Positions 26,304 through 33,925 of a stretch of 64,000 bases of DNA are shown in pieces. Position 1 is the stretch's first letter. Each line of letters starts with the position of its first letter. The notes under the pieces are model-generated. The model worked only from the letters and a program-made list of their open reading frames with translations. It made no database searches and was not told the origin of the DNA. This DNA is from an uncultured Caulobacterales bacterium (GTDB lineage Bacteria; Pseudomonadota; Alphaproteobacteria; Caulobacterales; Caulobacteraceae), in assembly GCA_903862425.1 (NCBI GenBank), contig CAIOYC010000030.1, positions 1 to 64,000 of the forward strand, given 5' to 3'. Position numbers and translations under genes: made by a program.

Positions 26304-26684
26304 TTGGGGACGGCTGCGAACGAGGTGCTTTCCTCGTTGGAAAGCGGCGGATCAAAAGATCCAGTATTCATCTACCGTGGAGAGAAGCTGAAGGCTGTCG
26401 GCGTTACTTGGTTCTGGGCTAAGGTTCGCAAAGACGCGGGTCTAGGGGATGTTCGCCTGCATGACTTGCGACACAACTTCGCCAGTCATGCAGTTATGAA
26501 CGGCGAACCACTGGCGGCTGTTTCAAAAATGCTTGGACATGGATCGGTTGCGGCGACCGCCCGATATGCTCATCTCGACGACGCGCGGCTTGTTTCGGCG
26601 GCCGAAGCCATTGGGGGAGTGATGGCCCGGCAACTTCGACTTCCGAACCACGCCGCACACCTGACAAAGGATCGGTGCACATAA
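26304..26684 (+). pseudogene. Tyrosine recombinase (integrase), C-terminal half
   Basis: The frame begins at the IS end and encodes about 126 residues with the second half of the tyrosine recombinase active site: His53-x-x-Arg56 (HDLRH), LGHG with His79, and Tyr88 in ARYAH. The first catalytic Arg and the N-terminal DNA-binding domains are missing. Not functional as it stands; it records an integrase that once served a nearby element. Confidence 0.8.
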
Positions 26685-27039
26685 TGCTCTAACTTAGGCA
26701 CAGCTTCAAATCGGTTCGTCGACGGTCGATACGCCGTCTGATGGCGAGGAAAGGTGAAATTAGGGACGAACTCTAGAGAGAGCAGACTACTACCATTCGA
26801 ATGAAGGCAAGTGCGATTTGTCTCTTAGCGGAAGTTGTCATCAATGCCCCGAAGGTGACGTCACCTCCGCTAACCGAACTGATAACTTGCGCCAAGAGCA
26901 GCACCTAACGCTCGTCCAGAAACCAAGCGGTGCTGGCAACCTTGGCAAGTTCGTAGCGATGGCGCAGCTATAGCGTGCCCGCTGTTCGAAAGAATATCTA
27001 GGGAACCCGCCCACACTTATTCAAGCACCCATCAACGTC
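26685..27039. other. Intergenic stretch without recognisable genes
   Basis: About 355 bases between the integrase tail and the terminator at 27040. No reading frame with start and RBS, no repeats of the IS ends and no RNA fold stand out. The composition shifts here toward the AT-richer peptide locus. Confidence 0.5.
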
Positions 27040-27073
27040 AAAAAAGGCGCCGAACGCTGAGCCCCCGGCGCCT
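27040..27073 (-). terminator. Rho-independent terminator of the minus-strand precursor operon
   Basis: Read on the minus strand, aggcgccg and cggcgcct form a perfect 8-bp stem with a loop of about 13 bases, followed directly by a run of six T. It lies 23 bases after the stop of the secreted cysteine-rich gene. Confidence 0.82.
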
Positions 27074-27095
27074 CAATAACGCTGTTCCCCGCTCG

Positions 27096-27455
27096 CTAGC
27101 CTGGGGTTGGTACGAAATTAGGGTCGGCTGCGCAGGTTTCCATTGCCTCCTGATCGCAGTTGTTCTCGCAGAAAGTCGTATTGTCCTGGGGATGCTGTGG
27201 ATTGTCGCATCTCGGGTGACAGACAACAGTCTGGTACCTAGCAACACAAACGCCAAAATTTCCAGACTGCGCAATCTGAATTCTTGATTGCCGACCTGAA
27301 GGTACTTTGGAGAAATTCAGCGGAGAAGCGGTAGTTGCATTGTGCAATGTGCCAACGTCACTAGACGGCAGGCTCACGGTAAGAGCAAGTGATAGCAGCG
27401 ATGCAGCGATCAATATCTGTCCCCTTTTAATTAACATGCGCAAGACATAGAGCAA
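27096..27455 (-). CDS. Small secreted cysteine-rich protein in the peptide locus
   Basis: 119 aa from a TTG at 27455 (GGAG 4 bases upstream), or 113 aa from ATG 27437. A hydrophobic signal segment (ILIAASLLSLALTVSL) is followed by a Ser/Thr/Asn-rich spacer and a C-terminal region with six cysteines, including CHPRC and CENNC. It lies 36 bases behind the first precursor gene and ahead of a strong terminator, so both form one transcript. There is no Gly-Gly leader, so it should leave by the Sec route. Possible roles are a chaperone, binding partner or immunity factor for the modified peptide. Family not recognised. Confidence 0.6.
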   Translation of the reverse strand: MLYVLRMLIKRGQILIAASLLSLALTVSLPSSDVGTLHNATTASPLNFSKVPSGRQSRIQIAQSGNFGVCVARYQTVVCHPRCDNPQHPQDNTTFCENNCDQEAMETCAADPNFVPTPG

Positions 27456-27491
27456 AATGCTCCAATATGTGGATTTATAAAAAACCGCCGG

Positions 27492-27740
27492 CTACGGAAT
27501 GCCGCCGCTGTCCAAATCGCAATGGCCGTTGGAGCAGCCAGTATTGGACGTGTGAGTGCAGTCACCATTATTGTGACATAGATCTAGATTTAAACCGGTG
27601 CACACATCTTCGTTTGTTCCCGCACCGCCGCTTAAAATAAGCGTGTGCTGCTCAATCAGAGCGAGGGCCTGGTCGTCAATTATTACCGCTCCACCCGCAT
27701 CCAGCCTTAAGCCACCGTTTACGATCGATGGAAGTTCCAT
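27492..27740 (-). CDS. Cysteine-rich RiPP precursor peptide 1
   Basis: 82 aa. Start at ATG 27740 with GGAGG 7 bases upstream; the frame is open 60 bases further but without a better RBS. Leader residues 1-39 contain G-L-R-L-D-A-G-G-A-V-I-I-D-D-Q-A-L and end in Gly38-Gly39, a double-glycine cut site. The core (40-82) holds Cys47, 55, 61, 69 and 74, spaced C-x7-C-x5-C-x7-C-x4-C, with many Asn, Gly, Thr and Ser. The leader shares its pattern with precursor 2 at 29187 and both lie beside a radical SAM enzyme and a C39-type exporter. Crosslink type cannot be read from sequence. Confidence 0.75.
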   Translation of the reverse strand: MELPSIVNGGLRLDAGGAVIIDDQALALIEQHTLILSGGAGTNEDVCTGLNLDLCHNNGDCTHTSNTGCSNGHCDLDSGGIP

Positions 27741-27911
27741 TCCATGTCCTCCAGTTTGAACAAAAGACGCGCAAGAGTTGCAGCTATGGTTGCAGCTCAA
27801 AGTCAGTGTCGAATCTACTCAGAGGCGCCGCCCACTCCCCTGCACGACAACCGTAACGTTGATTAATACCCGTCGAACTTGTCAAGAGGCAGTTGCATTT
27901 CCATCTGGCCG

Positions 27912-27972
27912 CGAATTGTGGCTTGACAGGGGCGGGGCCGCCATGATCGCATCCACAGGTCGCCACAATTCG
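27912..27972. promoter_or_regulatory. Inverted repeat in the divergent promoter of the peptide locus
   Basis: CGAATTGTGGC at 27912-27922 is repeated exactly inverted (GCCACAATTCG) at 27962-27972, with 39 bases between. It sits midway between precursor 1 (minus strand, start 27740) and the radical SAM gene (plus strand, start 28021). A TTGACA hexamer overlaps the left side (27923-27928) but a good -10 is not evident. It may be a regulator site shared by both operons; no regulator gene is seen in the locus. Confidence 0.45.
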
Positions 27973-28020
27973 ACACGACCGCAGCGCGCATTTCATGAAT
28001 GCCTTTGGTGAGAAGCATAA

Positions 28021-29154
28021 ATGCCTGATGGATCTATGTTCGAGGATCTCGGTAACGGGGTAACAAAACGTCAGTTGGCGACGGCTTTATCGCCTCGTAT
28101 TCAAGAACTGATTATTCTCCCCACCGAGAAGTGCAATCTTCGCTGCACCTATTGCTACGAAGATTTCGCCATAGGTCGTATGAAGGAATCGACTCAACTA
28201 GGCTTGGAAAGGCTGATGGCCCGAAGAGTTCCTGACCTAACAAAACTTGCGATCAGCTGGTTCGGAGGGGAACCACTTACCGCTCAAGCTGTAGTCCTTC
28301 GACTCTCAAAATATGCCCACGAGCTGTGTCTCGAGCACGGAACAGATTTTTCCGGCGGCTTGACAACTAACGCTTATCTCTTGGACTTCGATCTGTTCGA
28401 AGAACTCGTCAGTTACAGGCAGAATTTCTACCAGATTACACTGGACGGCTGGGGATCAGTCCACGACGAGGTCAGGAATTTCGCAAACAGGAAGGGCACC
28501 TTTGATAGGATTTGGTCCAACCTTTTGGCCATGAAAAACAGCACGGCGCATTTCGAGATAATTCTTCGAATTCATGTGCGTCGGGAAAATATTGATAGCC
28601 TGCCTATTTTGATGGTCGAATTAGCCCGTGCGTTCGGCTCGGACAAGCGTTTCCGTTTGGATTTCGAACATCTAAGAGATCTCGGCGGTTCGGGAGGGCA
28701 GACAGTAAAAAATGGCGTCAAGATCGCTGAACTTTATGAGATCGAAGCCCACCTGCGCAAAGTCTTTAAAGAAGCTGCAGGTGGTGCAGTTGAGAGTGAT
28801 CTCGGCGAGGAAAAAAATCTCGCAAATCTTGTCGCAAAAGTAGCTGGAGAATCCGCTGGCGGTCGGAGAGCAGAGGAAATAGCGTTGAACGAGCCATACG
28901 TCTGCTATGCTGCTAAAGCGAATTCTCTACTCATTCGAGCGAATGGCCGGATTGGAAAGTGCACAGTCGCGTTTTCCGACGAAAGAAACGATATCGGGCA
29001 GGTCAATACCGATGGCACGATTTCCATTGATAATGAGAAGCTTCAGCCTTGGATCCGCGGGCTCGGCACGCTCGATCTTAATTCGCTGGCCTGTCCCCTT
29101 CAGAAAATGAGTTTCATGCCAAGTACGCACGTTGCCACCGAAGCCGTCGTTTAA
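28021..29154 (+). CDS. Radical SAM/short-SPASM peptide maturase
   Basis: 377 aa. The CxxxCxxC motif (Cys38, Cys42, Cys45 in EKCNLRCTYCYE) binds the [4Fe-4S]-SAM cluster, and SWFGGEPLT is the usual second motif. The C-terminal part has Cys295-x13-Gly-x4-Cys314, the first SPASM element, but only one further cysteine (Cys358) before the protein ends, so the auxiliary-cluster domain is short. Enzymes of this type crosslink or otherwise modify ribosomal peptides. Precursor genes lie on both sides (29187 and, divergent, 27740). The ATG at 28021 has a modest RBS (ggtgag). Confidence 0.88.
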   Translation: MPDGSMFEDLGNGVTKRQLATALSPRIQELIILPTEKCNLRCTYCYEDFAIGRMKESTQLGLERLMARRVPDLTKLAISWFGGEPLTAQAVVLRLSKYAHELCLEHGTDFSGGLTTNAYLLDFDLFEELVSYRQNFYQITLDGWGSVHDEVRNFANRKGTFDRIWSNLLAMKNSTAHFEIILRIHVRRENIDSLPILMVELARAFGSDKRFRLDFEHLRDLGGSGGQTVKNGVKIAELYEIEAHLRKVFKEAAGGAVESDLGEEKNLANLVAKVAGESAGGRRAEEIALNEPYVCYAAKANSLLIRANGRIGKCTVAFSDERNDIGQVNTDGTISIDNEKLQPWIRGLGTLDLNSLACPLQKMSFMPSTHVATEAVV

Positions 29155-29186
29155 CTCAACCAACCTTTCACGAAGCGGAGAAGGCT

Positions 29187-29438
29187 ATGTCCATTTTGTC
29201 CACCATTAACGTAACTGGTGTTCTGCTCGCTGACGACGGACGGGTCATCCTTCACGATGCCCAATTGGACAGTCTACAGGATGAGCTTGACGCATTCATC
29301 GCTGCCGGCGGAGATCCCCCGGATGGCGAAGCGGTCAACGCTGAGTGCAACAATCACATTAACTGCGATGGATCGTTCAACGGCGGATGCACAAACTGGG
29401 GCATCTGCAACACATCCCATGATATTGGATGTGACTAG
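29187..29438 (+). CDS. Cysteine-rich RiPP precursor peptide 2
   Basis: 83 aa from ATG 29187, preceded by GGAGAAGG at ideal distance. The leader (1-42) has V-L-L-A-D-D-G-R-V-I-L-H-D-A-Q-L and ends in Gly41-Gly42. The core (43-83) holds Cys54, 60, 68, 74 and 82, spaced C-x5-C-x7-C-x5-C-x7-C, a strict alternation. CNNHINC and CTNWGIC recall CHNNGDC and CSNGHC of precursor 1. It lies 32 bases after the radical SAM gene and 57 bases before the exporter, in one transcript. Confidence 0.8.
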   Translation: MSILSTINVTGVLLADDGRVILHDAQLDSLQDELDAFIAAGGDPPDGEAVNAECNNHINCDGSFNGGCTNWGICNTSHDIGCD

Positions 29439-29495
29439 GTCGCATCCTTTCAGATTGACGCCAAAACATCAAAAATTGCCACCTCGACCTGAAGT

Positions 29496-31613
29496 ATGAT
29501 TAGGGATTCACGCCCAGTTGTAGAGCTTCAGGTTAGGATCGCCGATTGCGGTTATGTGTGCATTTCGGCGATCCTGGCACTGTTCGGGACGAAAAGCGCG
29601 GTCGCTAGCCTAAAGACCATTGGTGGGAGTACCACCCGGGGGCTCACGCTTAAGCAGGTTCGAGACGTGTTGCGCGCAACGGGCGCCGACGCCGAGGCAA
29701 TTCAATTCGCACCAAAGGCTCTAGCAACATTTCCCGTGCCCGGGATTTTACTGCTGAATCATGGCCATTACATCGTCTTGGCTGGGCGTTATGGCGCAAA
29801 GTTTGAAGCCTTTTATCCTGAAAGGGGCTGGTTGCGCGTTCCCGTACATGAACTGATCCCGCAGACTGATGGGTTGGGAGTTGTGGTAACCAAATTCGTC
29901 CCAAACGCTGCCCTACCAGTAAAGACGACCAGATCAGCTTTCCGGATGTTCTACGGCCCTGCGCTCCGCATGCTTGTGGTGCAGCCGATAATTTATTGGA
30001 CAGTTGCGCTCGGCATATTCGCACAGTGCGGAACACTTACTCTACCGCTTCTTGCGATGAGATCGGCCGATTACTTTAAAACAGGTGACGGCCATGGAAT
30101 GATTGGATTTATCGGCGTAGGCTTTATCTTACTTTCCCTCACCAACGCGCTCACGACTGGTGCGCTGACTGTCGTCAATCAACTTGCAGCGCGCGCCTTG
30201 TCAAAGACGGCCGCTAAAACCATTTTTGATCGCCTCGCTGCTAAACGTCCTCAATGGTTCGATGAAGTTCCCGCAGATGGAATTCGCAATCAGATCACTT
30301 CCCTCGACGGACTAACCCGATTCACGAGCCAGCTTGTCCTGCTGCTCGGCGGAGCGATCGTTACCTTGGCCGCCGGTGTTTTTGTTCTTTGCCGGATTTC
30401 AATATGGCTCGCGGCTCCGGGATTTCTGCTCCTATTACTCTCGACACTGATCAATCTGGCGCTGCGCAATTCGGATGCACATGCAACCGCGCGCGCCGTC
30501 GATGCCGCACAGCGTCGCCAAGCCTTCACGCTTGATACGCTTTCACAAATTCCTGCCCTCAAAAGAAGCGGGAGTCTACGCCACGGCCGAAAAGAATACC
30601 TCAGGCTGGTCGAGCTAGCGGCGTCGACGGAAAGCGCTCTGACTATTCGACAATCAATTCGGGGATTGCTTTCCTCTGTGTCTAAATCGGCCGACAGCCT
30701 AATTTTTCTTTCCCTTGCAGCCTTCCTTATGGGCCGAGGAAACTACTCACTCGGTGGCTTTGTCGCCCTGGGCGCCTACAAGGATCTGTTATCCCAGACA
30801 CTTTCGACAATCATTCAGCAATTATGGCAGGTCCGCGGGCTTTCCGTCCATCTGCATCAAGCAGAAGAAATTATCGCGCAAGCCCCGGCAGTTTACAGGG
30901 TGCCCGATAAAATAGGGCGTGGCAGCCTGACGATGCGAAATGTATACTATCGCTACGGGTCATTCGGTGACGATGTACTAAAAAACGTCCAATTGAGCGT
31001 GCAGCCGGGCAACTTTACCGCCCTGTCAGGCCCCTCCGGAGCTGGGAAATCGACATTAGCTCGCTTGATATGTGGCCAAATTTTACCAGACGCTGGGGTT
31101 GTTGAGATTGACGGTCGCCCGGCATCCGCGGACCAGCGAGGCGTTGGGGCAGTCCTCCAGACTGATCGGCTAATTTCAGGTTCAATCCGCGAAAACGTGG
31201 CACTCTACAGGAAAAACATTTCCGACGAGTCGATCTACAGGGCACTCCGGATCGCCGAAATGGATGAATTCGTCCAATCCCTTCCGATGCGACTGCACTC
31301 AAAGGTAAGTGATGCTGGATCTGGATTGTCAGGAGGGCAGCGCCAGCGCCTGCTGCTTGCTAGGGCAATGCTCAACGCGCCTAGACTCGTCGTTCTGGAT
31401 GAAGGGACCTCAGCACTCGACGTTGAAACCGAAGCTAGGATAATCCGCAACATCCGAGCCACTGGAGCCTCACTTGTTATGGTGGCCCACCGGCCAGAGG
31501 TGTGGCAGGCAGCTACAAGCGTTTACGTTCTAGACAACGGGCTGCTCAGGGCTAGCCTGCCCGCGAATGAAAATGGTGGCGTATCTCTAGGCTTTCTGGC
31601 CTCGCAGAGTTGA
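29496..31613 (+). CDS. Peptidase-containing ABC transporter (C39-type) for the peptides
   Basis: 705 aa. N-terminal C39 peptidase-like domain (about 1-135): Gln12, catalytic Cys18 in ADCGYVC and His91 in HGHY, but the position of the usual catalytic Asp (D-P) is Tyr107-Pro108. A six-helix transmembrane domain (about 150-450) follows. The nucleotide-binding domain has Walker A GPSGAGKS (512-519), signature LSGGQRQR (about 610), Walker B LVVLDE and the His switch VAHRPE. Such proteins cut leaders after Gly-Gly and export the core across the inner membrane, which fits the two precursors. No HlyD-type membrane fusion gene is seen. The start has a weak RBS. Confidence 0.88.
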   Translation: MIRDSRPVVELQVRIADCGYVCISAILALFGTKSAVASLKTIGGSTTRGLTLKQVRDVLRATGADAEAIQFAPKALATFPVPGILLLNHGHYIVLAGRYGAKFEAFYPERGWLRVPVHELIPQTDGLGVVVTKFVPNAALPVKTTRSAFRMFYGPALRMLVVQPIIYWTVALGIFAQCGTLTLPLLAMRSADYFKTGDGHGMIGFIGVGFILLSLTNALTTGALTVVNQLAARALSKTAAKTIFDRLAAKRPQWFDEVPADGIRNQITSLDGLTRFTSQLVLLLGGAIVTLAAGVFVLCRISIWLAAPGFLLLLLSTLINLALRNSDAHATARAVDAAQRRQAFTLDTLSQIPALKRSGSLRHGRKEYLRLVELAASTESALTIRQSIRGLLSSVSKSADSLIFLSLAAFLMGRGNYSLGGFVALGAYKDLLSQTLSTIIQQLWQVRGLSVHLHQAEEIIAQAPAVYRVPDKIGRGSLTMRNVYYRYGSFGDDVLKNVQLSVQPGNFTALSGPSGAGKSTLARLICGQILPDAGVVEIDGRPASADQRGVGAVLQTDRLISGSIRENVALYRKNISDESIYRALRIAEMDEFVQSLPMRLHSKVSDAGSGLSGGQRQRLLLARAMLNAPRLVVLDEGTSALDVETEARIIRNIRATGASLVMVAHRPEVWQAATSVYVLDNGLLRASLPANENGGVSLGFLASQS

Positions 31614-31629
31614 GTGGGAGTTGCGAGGT

Positions 31630-33885
31630 ATGACAAAAAGCATCCCATCACGAGCCTCAGCTCTAATGCTGGGCGGCCTCTTGGCCTTTTCACTTGAGGC
31701 GCGGGCTCAACAACCTTCCGAAGCGTCGCCGGACAAAATTTCGCCGGGCGCTGGATCCAGCAAAGCCTCTGTGTCCAAAAAACAATCCGAAAACCAAAAG
31801 GCGGCTCAAAAGCCCAAAGCTGAAGTAAGTTCTAACGCTATCACAGTGGTGGCAAAAGCGCCCGGCTATAAAAGTTCCATCGATCGCCGCAGTTATAGCA
31901 TTACGAAAGATCTCACACGAGGTGAAGGGTCATTGGCAGACGTGCTTCGTAATATTCCGTCCGTGGACGTGGACCCGCAAGGCAGTTTGAGCCTCCGCGG
32001 CAGCACAAGCGTCACTGTTTTAGTCGACGGACAGCCATCACCCCTGTTTCAGGGGGCAATTCGGGCAGATACACTCCAACAGCTGCCTGCCGATCAGTTT
32101 GAACGTGTCGAAGTGATGACTAATCCTTCTGCCGCTTTCAGACCCGATGGCACTGGCGGCATCATCAATCTAATCTCGAAAAAAGTGTCATCGAGACAAG
32201 GCGCAAACGGAACAATCAAATTCAGTGTCGGCACCAATGGTCGCTACTCTGGGTCGCTCTCCGGCACCGATGTGATGGGAGATGTAAGCGTGAGCGGCAC
32301 CGTCACGCTGCGGCGTACAGCCACCCCGTTTGGAAATGATGTCTCGGGGATCATCAGCGACCCCGTAACGGGTCATACGGCTTCGGTCAAAAGTGACCGC
32401 ACGGGATCCCTCCGTTCAGATTCCGCCTCAAGCCAGATGTCCGCGAATTACAAATTTAACAAATACAATTCGGCAACTGCGTCACTCACATTCGCACAGC
32501 TTGATCTTCGCAATAAAAGTGACGGCAGCTACACCAGCGGCTCCGAAGATCCCTCGCTGATCCATCAATATTCAACCGAATATTTTTCAAGAAGCATTAC
32601 GCAGGGCGCTGTGGCGGCAATAAGTGCAGTTAGCCGCTCCGATAACCCGGATGATGAGCTTTCTGCGAGACTGAACATATCAGCACTAAAGCGGCGAACG
32701 GATTCCAGTGAGTCAGACATTTTCAGTGTCCCTGCAGCCACCGATCTCTTTCAAGCGCTAAACTTCAAGAACATGACCATCTCGGAGGCATTGAAGGTCG
32801 AATTGAAGCGCTCCGCTGTAAATGGGGCAAAGTTAGTAACCGGACTCGAGATCAATGCGGACCAAGATAGCTATGACCACTCAGGAAATATCGGGACGGC
32901 AGTTGACGACGCCTTACCTCTCAGCGGCTTAGCAAATCACTTTCGCGTATCACAGACCGTGGGTGCCGCATATCTAACGATTGATAGAAGTTTCGGTAAA
33001 TTCGAGATCATGCCCGGCATCCGGGTGGAAGAAACATTGGTCAAAACAAGTCGAACAAGCTCTGAGCAGGCAACACAGAACGACTATTTTGAGTTCTATC
33101 CGACTTTCCATGTTGGTTATGATTATTCAGATCACGAGAAAATAACGGGAAGCTACAGCCGGCGCGTACAGCGCCCTGATCCCGAGTCGCTCAATAATTA
33201 TCGCGTATACCAAGGCCCCCTATCCTACAGTCAGGGGAACATTTACCTCAAGCCATCAATAACGGATTCCGTTGAACTCGGGTATGAATGGCGGCACGAT
33301 AAAGACTATCGCCAGTTTAGTCTTTTCTATCGTGATAATAGAAATGCTTTTGCGGAAATAATGGAGAGTCTCGGCGGCGGGGCCGTGCTGAAAACCGCAT
33401 CAAATATCGGCCGATCCAAAAATACCGGCGTGGAAATAGTCGACAGCATGTCGATTTCGCCCGCTCTGACGCTGAATGGATCGGTGGACGCCATTTTCAA
33501 CGAATTGGAGGGCTTTGATGGTGCAGGCGCGCATAGGAGCGGTTACACCGTCAAGGCAAAGCTCAATTTAAATTGGAACCCGACAAAACTCGATTTCCTG
33601 CAATTGTCGGGAAACTGGTTTGGGCGCCAGGTGACCATCCAAGGTGCGCAGGCTCCGATGTCGATAATTAACGTTGGTTATCGCCATCAGTTCAACAACT
33701 CGATATCAACAGTAGTCACTCTGCAAGACCCATTTGGAACATTTCGCCCACGAAGCTACGTCAACAGCTCTGGCGTTCAAGAGGCGTCAAAAGGGCGCGC
33801 TGCAATACGTGCAGTAATTATTGGAATATCCTATTCATTTGGCGCTTCTGGCAAACGTTCGGAGGGCTTTGATTTTGGCAGCTAA
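31630..33885 (+). CDS. TonB-dependent receptor of the peptide locus
   Basis: 751 aa from ATG 31630 (GGGAG upstream; a TTG 9 bases earlier is possible). A signal peptide ends ARAQ, a Lys/Ser/Ala-rich linker follows (about 30-70), then a plug domain with AITVVAKAPGYKSS, LADVLRNIPSVDVD and LRGSTSVTVLVDGQPSP, then a large beta-barrel with VMTNPSAAFRPDGTGGIINL. This is the outer-membrane receptor type with plug and OMP_b-brl_3-like barrel. It follows the exporter by 16 bases, so it is part of the same operon. It may import the finished peptide or a peptide-metal complex, or give self-protection. Confidence 0.85.
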   Translation: MTKSIPSRASALMLGGLLAFSLEARAQQPSEASPDKISPGAGSSKASVSKKQSENQKAAQKPKAEVSSNAITVVAKAPGYKSSIDRRSYSITKDLTRGEGSLADVLRNIPSVDVDPQGSLSLRGSTSVTVLVDGQPSPLFQGAIRADTLQQLPADQFERVEVMTNPSAAFRPDGTGGIINLISKKVSSRQGANGTIKFSVGTNGRYSGSLSGTDVMGDVSVSGTVTLRRTATPFGNDVSGIISDPVTGHTASVKSDRTGSLRSDSASSQMSANYKFNKYNSATASLTFAQLDLRNKSDGSYTSGSEDPSLIHQYSTEYFSRSITQGAVAAISAVSRSDNPDDELSARLNISALKRRTDSSESDIFSVPAATDLFQALNFKNMTISEALKVELKRSAVNGAKLVTGLEINADQDSYDHSGNIGTAVDDALPLSGLANHFRVSQTVGAAYLTIDRSFGKFEIMPGIRVEETLVKTSRTSSEQATQNDYFEFYPTFHVGYDYSDHEKITGSYSRRVQRPDPESLNNYRVYQGPLSYSQGNIYLKPSITDSVELGYEWRHDKDYRQFSLFYRDNRNAFAEIMESLGGGAVLKTASNIGRSKNTGVEIVDSMSISPALTLNGSVDAIFNELEGFDGAGAHRSGYTVKAKLNLNWNPTKLDFLQLSGNWFGRQVTIQGAQAPMSIINVGYRHQFNNSISTVVTLQDPFGTFRPRSYVNSSGVQEASKGRAAIRAVIIGISYSFGASGKRSEGFDFGS

Positions 33886-33925
33886 AAAATTGGCTTAGCC
33901 GGCGGGCATCTTCATGGTGGGGTAC

